Assembly (NCBI RefSeq): GCF_001870735.1
Contig: NZ_MORL01000005.1
Location: 331,736 to 395,735 of the forward strand
Direction of reading: 5' to 3'
DNA: 64,000 nucleotides
Origin: Arsenicibacter rosenii
GTDB lineage: Bacteria > Bacteroidota > Bacteroidia > Cytophagales > Spirosomataceae
A program made the position numbers and the translations under genes. Positions 15,366 to 24,443 of the stretch are shown here, in pieces; positions within the stretch are counted from its first letter, which is position 1; every line of letters starts with the position of its first letter. Below the pieces are notes generated by a model. It saw only the letters and a list, made by a program, of their open reading frames with translations, did no database searches and was not told where the DNA came from.

Positions 15366-17165
15366 ATGGCTCAGTACAAAGAGGTGGCCTTCGGTCCTGT
15401 CAATACCCGGCTTGAACGACACGAGAGCGGCATAATGCACTACCAGCTAGCCGAACCGCTGCAACCTTACCCAACTAAAATTACCGACCGTTTAGCCCAC
15501 TGGGCCGCTATACAGCCCGACCACCCTTTTATCGGACGGAAAGTAGCCGGTCTATGGCATACCCTTTCCTATGCGCAGACATGGCACCAGGTCCAGGCCG
15601 TTGCTCAGTTTTTGCTTAATCTCCGCTTTACGCCTGACGAAACGATTGTGATTCTGTCGGAAAACAGCCTGGAGCACGCCCTGCTTGCTCTGGCAGCGGT
15701 TCACATCGGTATTCCCTATGCGCCTGTTTCGCCGCCGTATTCGACGATTTCCGACGATTTTGCGAAACTGAGCCACTGCCTGAAGCTCATGACCCCTAAA
15801 GTCATTTTTGCCCAGAACTGTCACGTATACGGACCTGCGCTCGCCCACGCATCAACGCTTTTTCCGGACGCAGTGATTCTGACTGCTGACGGCGAAACCG
15901 GACTTGCCTTCCGGAACATAGCAGCTACGACGCCAACCGACGCTGTGGCACAAGCCGCCAGTCAGGTTGATGCCGATACCGTCGCCAAGATATTGTTCAC
16001 ATCCGGCTCAACCGGTTTACCGAAAGGCGTGATCAATACCCAGGGCATGTGGTGCGCCAATCTGCAACAGATTACCCAGGTCCTGCCGTTTATGCAGCAT
16101 CAGCCGCCAGTCTTTATCGATTGGCTCCCGTGGAATCATACATTTGGCAGTAACCATAATTTCGGACTGACGCTCTACAACGGCGGCACACTGTTTATTG
16201 ACGACGGTAAGCCAACACCGCAGTTCATTGAGCAAACCGTTCAGAATCTTCGGGAAATATCACCAACCGCCTATTTCAACGTTCCGAAAGGGTTCGAAAT
16301 GCTGATACCGTACCTGGAAAACGAGCCCGGCTTACGCCGGACATTTTTCAAAAACCTGCACATTCTGTTTTATGCCGGTGCCAGTCTGGCTCAACCCGTC
16401 TGGAACCGGCTTGAAGAACTGGCCGTTGAGACGATTGGCGTTAAAATTCCGATTATTACGGGATTAGGCTGTACGGAATCCGGTCCATCGGCGATGTTTG
16501 CCAGCTGGGGTGGCGCCTTTTCGGGGCTGCTTGGCGTGCCGGTGCCCGGCATGCAGGTTAAATTAGTGCCCGACGGCGACAAAACCGAAGCCCGGTACAA
16601 AGCGCCGAACGTAACAAAGGGATATTGGCGCAACCCTGTGGCTACAGCCTACGCGTTCGACGCAGACGGCTATTACAAAACCGGCGACGCTGTGCTGTTT
16701 CTGGACGAAACTCAGCCAGACAAAGGCCTTGTCTTTAACGGCCGGATCGCCGAAGACTTTAAGCTCTCAACTGGTACGTGGGTTAACGTCGGCATGCTGA
16801 AAGCAAAAATTATCTCAACGGGCTCCCCGGTTATTCAGGATGTGGTTCTCACTGGTCTGGATCAGGCATTTGTCGGGGCAATTCTGTTCCTGAACGGCGA
16901 TGCCTGCCGCAGGCTATCCGGATTAGCCGCGCACACCCCGGCCGAAGAAGCGTTTGCGCATACGGCTGTCCGGGCGTATCTGCACCAGTGGCAGACGACG
17001 TTCAACCAAACAGCAACGGGAAGCTCAACGGCCATTGGTAACTTTGTAGTTGCGCTCGAGCCGCCGTCAATTAGTCTGGGCGAAATCACCGATAAAGGTT
17101 CGCTGAACCAGCGGGCCGTTTTAACCCACCGTGCCGATCTGGTACGATCACTTTACGCATCCTGA
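15366..17165 (+). CDS. fcs: Feruloyl-CoA synthase (AMP-forming hydroxycinnamate-CoA ligase)
   Basis: The 599-residue ANL-superfamily ligase activates ferulate, coumarate or caffeate with ATP and CoA. The P-loop-like motif is ILFTSGSTGLPKGV (about 210-223), followed by NTQGMWCANLQ, which I recall as characteristic of feruloyl-CoA synthases. ITGLGCTESGPSA holds the adenine-binding motif and YYKTGDAV the conserved Asp. The length is normal for Fcs (about 600-620). The protein is cytoplasmic. It lies 36 bp after the crotonase and 26 bp before the amidohydrolase, supporting a common pathway. Confidence 0.85.
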   Translation: MAQYKEVAFGPVNTRLERHESGIMHYQLAEPLQPYPTKITDRLAHWAAIQPDHPFIGRKVAGLWHTLSYAQTWHQVQAVAQFLLNLRFTPDETIVILSENSLEHALLALAAVHIGIPYAPVSPPYSTISDDFAKLSHCLKLMTPKVIFAQNCHVYGPALAHASTLFPDAVILTADGETGLAFRNIAATTPTDAVAQAASQVDADTVAKILFTSGSTGLPKGVINTQGMWCANLQQITQVLPFMQHQPPVFIDWLPWNHTFGSNHNFGLTLYNGGTLFIDDGKPTPQFIEQTVQNLREISPTAYFNVPKGFEMLIPYLENEPGLRRTFFKNLHILFYAGASLAQPVWNRLEELAVETIGVKIPIITGLGCTESGPSAMFASWGGAFSGLLGVPVPGMQVKLVPDGDKTEARYKAPNVTKGYWRNPVATAYAFDADGYYKTGDAVLFLDETQPDKGLVFNGRIAEDFKLSTGTWVNVGMLKAKIISTGSPVIQDVVLTGLDQAFVGAILFLNGDACRRLSGLAAHTPAEEAFAHTAVRAYLHQWQTTFNQTATGSSTAIGNFVVALEPPSISLGEITDKGSLNQRAVLTHRADLVRSLYAS

Positions 17166-17191
17166 GTTTTTATCCCGAACCCGTCAAAACC

Positions 17192-18061
17192 ATGATCGAT
17201 ATCGACAACGTTATTGCCATTGATGTGCATACCCACGCCGAAGTCAGTTGTTGCCAGCCGCATGACCCCTACCGGCCCGAACTCGACGAGGCCTTTGCCC
17301 GTTACTTCAAGTCCGACAAACGGCCGACGATGCAGGAAACCGCCGATTTTTACCGCGACCAGCATATGGCGCTGGTTATGTTTACCATCGACTCGGAGTT
17401 TGAGGTTGGCAAGCGCCGCATCCCAAACGTCGAAGTGGCCGAATGCGCTCTCAAAAACAGTGACGTGATGATTGCCTTCGCCAGTATTGACCCACACAAG
17501 GGCCGGATGGGTGCCCGTGAAGCCCGTGACCTTATCGACAACTACGGGGTTAAAGGTTTTAAGTTTCATCCGACGGTGCAGGGTTTTTACCCGCAGGATA
17601 AAATGGCTTACCACCTCTACGAAGTCATTGCCGAATACAAACTGCCGATGTTGTTTCATAGCGGCCACTCCGGTTTCGGCTCGGGGGTGAGAGGCGGAGG
17701 TGGCCTGCGGCTCGAATACTCTAACCCGATGCACCTCGACGATGTGGCCATCGATTTCCCCAACTGCCCGATTATCATTGCCCACCCTAGCTGGCCGTGG
17801 CAGGACGAAGCCCTCTCTGTGGCCATGCATAAACCCAATGTTTACATCGATCTGAGCGGGTGGTCTCCGAAGTATTTCCCGAAACAGCTCATCCAATACG
17901 CCAATACCTTACTGAAAGACCGTATGCTGTTCGGCACTGATTTTCCGCTGATTACGCCGGAGCGCTGGATGAAAGACTTTACCGACGCCGGTTTCCGCGA
18001 CGAAGTAAAACCACTTATTATGAAAGAAAATGCTATCCGGATGCTTAACCTCCGCGCTTAG
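17192..18061 (+). CDS. Amidohydrolase-2 family, probable 4-hydroxyphenyl-beta-ketoacyl-CoA hydrolase
   Basis: The 289-residue TIM-barrel metallohydrolase has ligands H13 and H15 (DVHTHAEVSC), then FKFHPTVQGF, LFHSGHSGFGSG, IIAHPSWPWQDEAL and FGTDFPLI. I recall close proteobacterial relatives annotated as 4-hydroxyphenyl-beta-ketoacyl-CoA hydrolase, which releases the aromatic acid at the end of non-thiolytic side-chain shortening of hydroxycinnamoyl-CoA. Its place directly after fcs and the crotonase supports this. A different amidohydrolase substrate is possible. Confidence 0.78.
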   Translation: MIDIDNVIAIDVHTHAEVSCCQPHDPYRPELDEAFARYFKSDKRPTMQETADFYRDQHMALVMFTIDSEFEVGKRRIPNVEVAECALKNSDVMIAFASIDPHKGRMGAREARDLIDNYGVKGFKFHPTVQGFYPQDKMAYHLYEVIAEYKLPMLFHSGHSGFGSGVRGGGGLRLEYSNPMHLDDVAIDFPNCPIIIAHPSWPWQDEALSVAMHKPNVYIDLSGWSPKYFPKQLIQYANTLLKDRMLFGTDFPLITPERWMKDFTDAGFRDEVKPLIMKENAIRMLNLRA

Positions 18062-18088
18062 TAGTTTACCCCATTTCTGCCCTCAATT

Positions 18089-19204
18089 ATGAAACAGTTC
18101 CTTATGATATGCCTGCTGATAAGCAGCAGGTTAATGGCTCAGCAAGTTGCCAAAACAGATACCGGCACCATCAACGGTGCCCGCTACCGCATCGTTTTCC
18201 CTGAAAACTGGCAAAAGAAACTGGTCATGTATGCCCATGGCTATGAGTTTATGGGCTCTCCTGCTCAAAGCAAAAATCCGGATTGGGTGAAGCGCATGGC
18301 CGTTTTCCTGGAACGGGGATTCGCGGTAGCGGCCTCCGATTATCAGTATCAGGGGTTCGCCCTCCCACAAGGCGTTGATGATACCGAAGCGTTACGGCAG
18401 TATTTTGTCAAAACCTACGGCCGGCCTGACTCAACATTTATGGCAGGGCATTCGATGGGTGGAGGCGTTTCAATTGCTGTGATCGAAAATTACGGACAGG
18501 CTTATGACGGAGCTCTGCCGATGTGTCCGCTTTCCAGCCGCCCTTACCTGCAATGCCGCAAGGAGTTTGATATGTACGCCACCTTCAACGGGCTCTTTCC
18601 CAATGTGGTGACTTCACTGCACACCATTTTCGACTTGTCGAAACCGTACCAGGCGCAGGATGCCCGTAGTATGGGAACACGCGCGGCTAACATCAAAAAG
18701 GCAATGTATGCGCAAGACTCGTTACTGGCCGTTGCCTTTGCCAAACGGTTCGACTTAAAACCGGATGATCTTCCTTTTTCGCTTTTCTTCAATGAAAACG
18801 TGCTGCGTGACCTGGCACAGAAAACCGGCGGAAACCCGTTCGACAATATAAACACCATCTATAGCGGTTTCCCGAACGATTGGCTCGTCAACCAGAAAGC
18901 GGAGCGCTTAGCTGCTACTACCGATCCGGAAAAGATATTCGGGAAATACGACCGCACCGGAAACATTAATAAGCCGGTACTGGCCCTGCATACGATCTAC
19001 GACCAGTTGATTCCGCCTACATACGGCATTGTTAACTTCGAAAACATGGTTCATAAGCAGGGTAAAGACCACTTTTTTTCCGTGAATTACACCAATGGAC
19101 AGGGACATTGTAACTTTACGCCCCAACAAACCGCCCGGGCCTTCGACGCACTCCGTCAGTGGGTAAAAACAGGCCGGAAAGCAAAAGCCGGATTTGTTGA
19201 GTAA
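18089..19204 (+). CDS. Exported alpha/beta hydrolase, candidate hydroxycinnamoyl esterase
   Basis: The 371-residue protein has a signal peptide (MKQFLMICLLISSRLMAQ) and an alpha/beta-hydrolase domain: HG oxyanion (VMYAHGYEFMG), nucleophile Ser in AGHSMGGGVS (about 113-122), an Asp in LHTIYDQLIPPT and a His in NGQGHCNFTPQ. Its family alone does not give a substrate. It lies inside the hydroxycinnamate gene set and its stop overlaps the importer start (TAATG), so an extracytoplasmic esterase freeing ferulate or coumarate from plant polymers is a reasonable inference. A peptidase or lipase remains possible. Confidence 0.75.
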   Translation: MKQFLMICLLISSRLMAQQVAKTDTGTINGARYRIVFPENWQKKLVMYAHGYEFMGSPAQSKNPDWVKRMAVFLERGFAVAASDYQYQGFALPQGVDDTEALRQYFVKTYGRPDSTFMAGHSMGGGVSIAVIENYGQAYDGALPMCPLSSRPYLQCRKEFDMYATFNGLFPNVVTSLHTIFDLSKPYQAQDARSMGTRAANIKKAMYAQDSLLAVAFAKRFDLKPDDLPFSLFFNENVLRDLAQKTGGNPFDNINTIYSGFPNDWLVNQKAERLAATTDPEKIFGKYDRTGNINKPVLALHTIYDQLIPPTYGIVNFENMVHKQGKDHFFSVNYTNGQGHCNFTPQQTARAFDALRQWVKTGRKAKAGFVE

Positions 19205-20499
19205 TGATGCAGCCCTCTATTGACCTTTCGCAACGGCCCATGACCGGATTTCAGGTCCTGATGGTCGCTATTTGCTTTATCCTCAACTTCAACGACGGCA
19301 TTGATGTGCTGATCGTTTCCTTTTCGAGCCCTGAGATTATTAAGGACTGGGGGCTGTCAAAAGTGGAGATGGGGTATATTTTTAGTGCCGGACTGGCGGG
19401 CATGACCCTCGGTTGTTTTTTAATTGCCCCCCTTGCCGACCGGCTGGGTCGTCGCCGCATCTTTCTGGTTTCTGTATCGATGATCACAATGGGCATGTTT
19501 GGGGTCTGGCTTTGCCGGAGTTACGGGTTGATGCTGGCCTTACGCTTTCTTACCGGACTAGGCATTGGCGGCATTCTGCCAACCATGACCGCCACGGCCG
19601 CAGAATTTTCTAACAATAAATACCGCGATTTCAATGTAGGTCTGGTGCAGGCTGGCTGGCCGGTCGGGGCTATTCTTACCGGGCTGTTCTGCGCCCGGTA
19701 CATTCCGGTCTATGGCTGGCATCAGGCCTTTTTCGTGGCAGGTTGTGTGTCGTTACTCATGTTGGTACTGGTCTGGTTTTTCATGACCGACTCGCTGGAG
19801 TTCATGTTAAATAACCCGGCTACCGGCCGTCTGACCACCGTCAATAACCTTCTTCAGAAACTTCAGCTTCCCCGGCTTGAGACACTGCCCGACAGGATCG
19901 AAAAAGGCGCTGACGCTCACCTGAGTGCTCTTTTCATGCCGGGTTACCGTGCCAATACCATTAAAGTCTGGATTGCGGCTTTCTTCGGTTTTCTGACCTT
20001 GTATACGCTGATGAGCTGGGTGCCTACCATTGCCAAAGACTCGGGCTTACCGTTTGAACTGGCCACATGGGTAGGCATTGCCCTGAATATCGGCGCAGCC
20101 CTGGGCTCTGCGTCAATCGGGGCCATTGGTTCACGGTTTGGTCTCCGGAGAAGCGTCCTGACCTTTATGCTCGTCGCTTTTCTGGTCATGCAGCTTTACG
20201 CCTTCTTACCGCTTTCGACCGAGCTGATTTTCGGTCTGGTACTACTGATCGGTATTTTTGTGCAGGGTGGTTTTAACGGCATCTGGCCTACTCTGTCGCG
20301 CCTGTATCCGGCCCGTATCCGCGCGACAGGCGTTGGCTTTACGGTTGGCATTGGCCGGTTTGGGGCCATTTTAGGACCGCTACTTTTCGGCTATTTATCC
20401 GACGCTGCCCTGAGCACGCCCTTTTTATTCGTTATTTTCTCGGTTCCGCTGCTGGTTATGGGCGGCTGCATCTGGTTATTACAGGCTGAAAATCTATGA
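19204..20499 (+). CDS. MFS transporter, aromatic acid:H+ symporter (AAHS/PcaK-like)
   Basis: The 431-residue protein has 12 predicted membrane helices. AAHS-type features are the acidic pair in NFNDGIDVLIVSF in helix 1, the loop 2-3 motif IAPLADRLGRRR, and RFLTGLGIGGILPTM in helix 4. The family imports protocatechuate, hydroxybenzoates and hydroxycinnamates. It overlaps the upstream esterase (TAATG) and the downstream dehydrogenase (ATGA), so translation is probably coupled. The inferred substrate is a hydroxycinnamate across the inner membrane. Confidence 0.85.
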   Translation: MMQPSIDLSQRPMTGFQVLMVAICFILNFNDGIDVLIVSFSSPEIIKDWGLSKVEMGYIFSAGLAGMTLGCFLIAPLADRLGRRRIFLVSVSMITMGMFGVWLCRSYGLMLALRFLTGLGIGGILPTMTATAAEFSNNKYRDFNVGLVQAGWPVGAILTGLFCARYIPVYGWHQAFFVAGCVSLLMLVLVWFFMTDSLEFMLNNPATGRLTTVNNLLQKLQLPRLETLPDRIEKGADAHLSALFMPGYRANTIKVWIAAFFGFLTLYTLMSWVPTIAKDSGLPFELATWVGIALNIGAALGSASIGAIGSRFGLRRSVLTFMLVAFLVMQLYAFLPLSTELIFGLVLLIGIFVQGGFNGIWPTLSRLYPARIRATGVGFTVGIGRFGAILGPLLFGYLSDAALSTPFLFVIFSVPLLVMGGCIWLLQAENL

Positions 20500-21491
20500 A
20501 AGCTGCCTTTTTAACGAGCCCGAAACACATTGATTTAGACGAAGTAGCTATTCCGGAACCCAAAACGGGTGAAGTTCGCGTCAGGCTGAAGCAGGTCGGA
20601 ATCTGTGGGTCGGATGTACACTTATTTCTGGGACATCGCGCGCTGCCTCAACCAACCATTATTGGTCATGAAGGCTATGGTTTTATCGACAAAACCGGTG
20701 ATGGGGTAACCGGCCGGCAAATCGGCGAGCGCGTCATTATTGAGCCCAATATTCCCTGTCGCCAATGCCGGTATTGCCTGCAGGGGCATGGAAATATCTG
20801 CGTCAATAAACGGGTTGCAGGACTAACGGAAGCCGGCTGCTTTGCCGAATATGTCTGCTGGCCCGAAGCATTTTGCCGGCCGGTTCCCGACGATATTACG
20901 GATACCGATGCAGTTACGGTTGAACCCATGGCAGTTGGCGTCCATGCTTTGTTCAAGTCATCAGCTTTACCGGGCGATACCATTGCCGTGATCGGGCTCG
21001 GGGCTATCGGCCTGTTACTTACTCATCTGGCCATATCGCTTGGCTATCGTGTGCTGGTAACCGAATTAAATGCCCGCAAACGACAACTTGCCGTTGCGGA
21101 AGGTGCCATCGCGGTAGAAGGCGACGCCGATACGCTGAACCGGCTCTGGGAGCAATATGAAGTTTGTACAGTGTTTGAGTGTGCCGGTTCTGCGGCTACC
21201 GCCTCATTGGCAACTGCCGCTGCACCTCGCGGCTCTGAGGTAGTTTTACTTGGTTTAGCCAGTCAGCCTGCGAGCTTTACTCCACTAAAAATTGCCCGCG
21301 AAGGTATTCATATCGTCCCATCGATTATCTATGACCATCCAGCCGACTTTAAGCGGACGCTGAACTTAATTCAGCGGAAAAAGATCAATCCGGGGAAAAT
21401 CATTTCGCGGTATATGCCGCTTAATCAACTTCAGGAGGCGCTTACACTCGCTGCGCTGGGCGATGACACGAAGATTATCGTTACGATCTGA
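20496..21491 (+). CDS. Zinc-dependent medium-chain alcohol dehydrogenase
   Basis: The 331-residue MDR protein has catalytic zinc ligands in GICGSDVHLF (C37) and IIGHEGYGF (H57 region), a structural zinc site of four Cys in CRQCRYCLQGHGNIC, and the NAD site VIGLGAIGLL (about 167-176). The substrate is not evident. As the last gene of the hydroxycinnamate set, overlapping the importer by 4 bp, it could oxidise an aromatic alcohol or supply the 3-hydroxyacyl-CoA oxidation that no other gene here covers. The second idea is speculative, as that step is usually done by SDR or HAD-type enzymes. Confidence 0.85.
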   Translation: MKAAFLTSPKHIDLDEVAIPEPKTGEVRVRLKQVGICGSDVHLFLGHRALPQPTIIGHEGYGFIDKTGDGVTGRQIGERVIIEPNIPCRQCRYCLQGHGNICVNKRVAGLTEAGCFAEYVCWPEAFCRPVPDDITDTDAVTVEPMAVGVHALFKSSALPGDTIAVIGLGAIGLLLTHLAISLGYRVLVTELNARKRQLAVAEGAIAVEGDADTLNRLWEQYEVCTVFECAGSAATASLATAAAPRGSEVVLLGLASQPASFTPLKIAREGIHIVPSIIYDHPADFKRTLNLIQRKKINPGKIISRYMPLNQLQEALTLAALGDDTKIIVTI

Positions 21492-21507
21492 CCCTGCCTG
21501 AATGAAA

Positions 21508-21534
21508 AAAGCCTGCTCTTCCGGAGCAGGCTTT
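21508..21534. terminator. Bidirectional terminator between convergent adh and carA
   Basis: AAAGCCTGCTC (21508-21518) pairs perfectly with GAGCAGGCTTT (21524-21534) around TTCCG. A-rich sequence precedes it (GAAAAAA) and TTTCTGATT follows, so it can terminate both the plus-strand dehydrogenase operon and minus-strand carA, whose stop is 5 bp away. Confidence 0.88.
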
Positions 21535-21538
21535 CTGA

Positions 21539-22636
21539 TTACATCATCTTAATGAAGTCTTCGAACAGATAATGCGAATCGTGCGGTCCGGGAGACGCCT
21601 CCGGGTGATACTGCACCGAGAACGCCGGTTTATCTTTGCGGCGAATCCCTTCAATCGTTTTATCATTCAGGTTCACGTGGGTAACTTCCACATGAGCGTG
21701 ATCCTGAACTTCATCTCCTTTTACGGCAAAACCGTGGTTCTGCGACGTCACTTCGCAACGACCCGTGATCAGGTTTTTGACCGGATGGTTCAGACCACGG
21801 TGGCCGTTGTGCATTTTATAAGTTGAAATACCGCTGGCCAGCGACAGAATCTGATGGCCCAGGCAAATGCCGAAAAGCGGTTTTTCTGTATTTACGGCTT
21901 GTTTTACGGTCTCTACTGCGTATGGCATCGCGGCCGGGTCACCGGGGCCATTCGATATAAAGAACCCATCCGGATTCCAGGCTGCCAGTTCTTCAAACGG
22001 TGTTTTGGCAGGGAAAACCTTGCAGTAAGCACCACGATCTGTCAGATTGGTCAGAATACTCTTTTTGATACCAAGATCCAGAACAGCCACTTTAAAACGG
22101 GCATCTTCCTGACCGGTCTCATAAATTTCCTGTGTACAAACCTCCGATGAAAGTTCAAGGCCCTCCATATCCGGTACACGATTTAATTCGGCCATCAATA
22201 ATGCCGGATCCAGGATTTCCGAGGAGATAATACAGTTCATCACCCCTTTGTTCCGGATATGACGAACGATCTCACGCGTGTCCACGCCATGAATACCGAC
22301 AATATTTGCGCGCTCAAAATAGTCCTGCAAAGAACCGTCGGCCAGATGGCGCGAGTGAATCTGCGAGAAAAAGTTACATACCATTCCCCGGATTTTCACG
22401 CCGCCTGATTCTTCTTCCGTTTTCAGCTGAATGCCGTAATTACCGATGTGTGATGTGGTATTCACAATCACCTGGCCGTAATACGAAGGATCTGTGTAGA
22501 TTTCCTGGTATCCAGTCATCCCTGTATTAAAGCAAATCTCGCCACCGGCTGTCCCGATTTTTCCTAACGCTAAACCTTTGAACACCGAGCCATCCTGCAA
22601 TACCAGTAGGGCTTCCCGTTGCTGAGGGTTTTTCAT
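21539..22636 (-). CDS. carA: Carbamoyl-phosphate synthase small subunit (glutaminase)
   Basis: The 365-residue protein supplies ammonia from glutamine to CarB for arginine and pyrimidine synthesis. The N-terminal CPSase_sm_chain domain (GGEICFNTGMTGYQEIYTDP) is followed by a class I glutamine amidotransferase domain with the nucleophile in LFGICLGHQILS and the His/Glu pair in VQYHPEASPGPHD. Length and order are normal. carB is not adjacent. It lies just downstream of the terminator of the ribosomal protein region, on the same strand. Confidence 0.96.
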   Translation of the reverse strand: MKNPQQREALLVLQDGSVFKGLALGKIGTAGGEICFNTGMTGYQEIYTDPSYYGQVIVNTTSHIGNYGIQLKTEEESGGVKIRGMVCNFFSQIHSRHLADGSLQDYFERANIVGIHGVDTREIVRHIRNKGVMNCIISSEILDPALLMAELNRVPDMEGLELSSEVCTQEIYETGQEDARFKVAVLDLGIKKSILTNLTDRGAYCKVFPAKTPFEELAAWNPDGFFISNGPGDPAAMPYAVETVKQAVNTEKPLFGICLGHQILSLASGISTYKMHNGHRGLNHPVKNLITGRCEVTSQNHGFAVKGDEVQDHAHVEVTHVNLNDKTIEGIRRKDKPAFSVQYHPEASPGPHDSHYLFEDFIKMM

Positions 22637-22661
22637 CTATGGTTTACTTGTTTTGAGGGTT

Positions 22662-22696
22662 AAAAAAAAGGGCTAACCCTAACGGTTAACCCCTTT
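22662..22696 (-). terminator. Rho-independent terminator after rplQ
   Basis: On the minus strand AAAGGGGTTAACC pairs with GGTTAGCCCTTT (one internal bulge), followed by eight T. It starts 25 bp after the rplQ stop and ends the S10-spc-alpha region before carA. Confidence 0.85.
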
Positions 22697-22720
22697 ATGA
22701 TATGCAAATGAAGAACGTCA

Positions 22721-23272
22721 TTAGCTTTGCTTCGGTTCCTCAGATGATTCGTTTTGTGCGTCTTCTGCCGGTGCTTCAGCCGCAGGAGCTTCTTCAGCGG
22801 CGGCTTCAACTGCAGGGGCAGCAGTCGCTTCAGCTGTTTCAGCTTTTTTACCAGCACGACGGCTACGGCGTGTACGCGTCGCTTTTTGTTCAGCAGCGGC
22901 AGCGAGCAGTGTTTCGTTGAAGTCAACGAGCTCGATCAGACAAGTTTCAGCGTTATCACCGGCACGGTTACCCAGTTTGATGATGCGCGTATATCCGCCG
23001 GGACGGTCAGCGATTTTGTCAGCTACTACGCCGAACAATTCTTTTACCGTCTCTTTGTTATTTAAGTATTGGAATACAACCCGACGATTTTGGTAGGTAT
23101 CATCTTTCGCCCGGGTCAGGATTGGCTCTACGTACTTCCGCAGTTCTTTCGCCTTGGCCAACGTTGTCTCAATGCGCTTGTGCAGGATCAACGAAGACGC
23201 CAGGTTAGTAAGCAACGCTCCGCGGTGCGAGTGCGTACGGCTCAGGTGATTATCTTTTTTACCGTGTCTCAT
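22721..23272 (-). CDS. rplQ: Ribosomal protein bL17 with acidic Ala/Glu-rich tail
   Basis: Residues 1-120 are a normal bL17 ([17 protein letters not shown] at the N-terminus). The protein then adds a basic patch ([11 protein letters not shown]) and about 50 residues of Ala/Glu/Pro low complexity ending SSEEPKQS, 183 in total against about 120-130 in most bacteria. Bacteroidetes L17 proteins often carry such tails. It is the last gene of the ribosomal region and has its own terminator. Confidence 0.96.
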   Translation of the reverse strand: MRHGKKDNHLSRTHSHRGALLTNLASSLILHKRIETTLAKAKELRKYVEPILTRAKDDTYQNRRVVFQYLNNKETVKELFGVVADKIADRPGGYTRIIKLGNRAGDNAETCLIELVDFNETLLAAAAEQKATRTRRSRRAGKKAETAEATAAPAVEAAAEEAPAAEAPAEDAQNESSEEPKQS

Positions 23273-23295
23273 TGTTTTGATTGTTCTGCGTCCTG

Positions 23296-23350
23296 GGTTC
23301 TGTGTCTGCGTTTACCATGACTCAGCACGCAGTACTCAAAACACAGAACC
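23296..23350 (-). repeat. Nested stem-loop between rpoA and rplQ
   Basis: GGTTCTGTGT (23296-23305) pairs with ACACAGAACC (23341-23350), and CTGCGT (23306-23311) with ACGCAG (23327-23332) inside it. The stem begins 4 bp after the rpoA stop codon. The arms use short related words (CTGCGT, CTGTGT). Confidence 0.8.
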
Positions 23351-23354
23351 AATT

Positions 23355-24344
23355 TTATTCTTCGTCTAAACGATATTTTGCGACATCCATTCCGAATGTC
23401 AGACCTTTTTCAGCTACCAGTTGTTCAAGCTCCGTCAGTGACTTCTTACCGAAGTTGCGGAACTTCATCATGTCTGATATTTCCAGTTTTACAAGGTCAC
23501 CCAACGTACGTACGTCAGCTGACTTAAGACAGTTGTATGCCCGTACTGACAAGTCAAGATCTGCAAGCGGCGTTTTCAGGAGTTTACGCATGTGCAGCAT
23601 CTCTTCATCCACAACATTATCCTCTTCAGGTTTTGTTGTTTCAAATGTCATGGTCTGGTCAGAGAACAACATGAAGTGTTGAATCAGAATATTGGCAGCG
23701 CCTTTCAGGGCATCTTCAGGGTGGATCGAGCCATCCGTTTCGATATCCAGAATTAAGCGTTCGTAGTCCGTCTTTTGTTCAACCCGTGTGTTTTCTACGC
23801 TGTACTTCACATTCTTGATCGGCGTATAGATCGCGTCAATCGGAATGTGACCAAACGACAGTTCATTTGCCCGTGGCTCATCCGCTGGTACGTAGCCCCG
23901 TCCTTTCTCTACATAAATTTCCATCTCCAGGTCGCGTGTGTCATCGATATTACAGATAACGAGCTCCGGATTCAGAACCTCAAAAGACGACGTAAAGCGG
24001 CTGATATCTCCAGCTGACAGCGTTGCCTGATTTTTAATATGTACCGAGATCTTGTTGTCTACCATATCAGAAATCTTCTTGAACCGCACCATTTTGAGGT
24101 TCAGAATTATTTCTGTCACGTCTTCAACAACACCTTCGATTGATGAAAACTCGTGCAATACGCCAGGGAATTTCACACTCGTAATGGCGTAGCCTTCCAG
24201 CGACGAAAGCAGAATACGCCGGAGAGCATTCCCAATCGTTACACCGTACCCTTTTTCGAGGGGTTTAAATTCAAATACTCCGTGAAAGTCGTTTGCTTTT
24301 TCAACGACGACTTTATCGGGCATTTGGAACGCTAAGATTGACAT
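23355..24344 (-). CDS. rpoA: RNA polymerase alpha subunit
   Basis: The 329-residue protein starts [17 protein letters not shown], the usual Bacteroidetes N-terminus. The frame extends upstream to 24422 without homology, so 24344 is chosen. The N-terminal dimerisation domain contains [21 protein letters not shown] split by [14 protein letters not shown], and the C-terminal domain holds [13 protein letters not shown] and [13 protein letters not shown]. It sits between rpsD and rplQ in the standard alpha-operon order. Confidence 0.98.
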   Translation of the reverse strand: MSILAFQMPDKVVVEKANDFHGVFEFKPLEKGYGVTIGNALRRILLSSLEGYAITSVKFPGVLHEFSSIEGVVEDVTEIILNLKMVRFKKISDMVDNKISVHIKNQATLSAGDISRFTSSFEVLNPELVICNIDDTRDLEMEIYVEKGRGYVPADEPRANELSFGHIPIDAIYTPIKNVKYSVENTRVEQKTDYERLILDIETDGSIHPEDALKGAANILIQHFMLFSDQTMTFETTKPEEDNVVDEEMLHMRKLLKTPLADLDLSVRAYNCLKSADVRTLGDLVKLEISDMMKFRNFGKKSLTELEQLVAEKGLTFGMDVAKYRLDEE

Positions 24345-24410
24345 ACGTTTCGTATTTTTTAGAGCAGTTCGCCTGCCAAAGGAGTAGATTACCCGATATA
24401 TGCAAAAGTC

Positions 24411-24436
24411 GGCAGAACCCAAGGACGAGTTCTGCC
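24411..24436 (-). terminator. Stem-loop after rpsD
   Basis: GGCAGAAC (24411-24418) and GTTCTGCC (24429-24436) pair perfectly around 10 bases, beginning 7 bp after the rpsD stop; GACTTTTGC follows on the minus strand. It could be a partial terminator or an mRNA 3'-end protector. Confidence 0.55.
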
Positions 24437-24443
24437 AACGTGA

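Noticed and set aside
22660-22926. 88-residue Lys/Leu-rich minus ORF over the rplQ end
   Set aside because: Shadow frame of the Ala/Glu-rich L17 tail; it also runs through the terminator.
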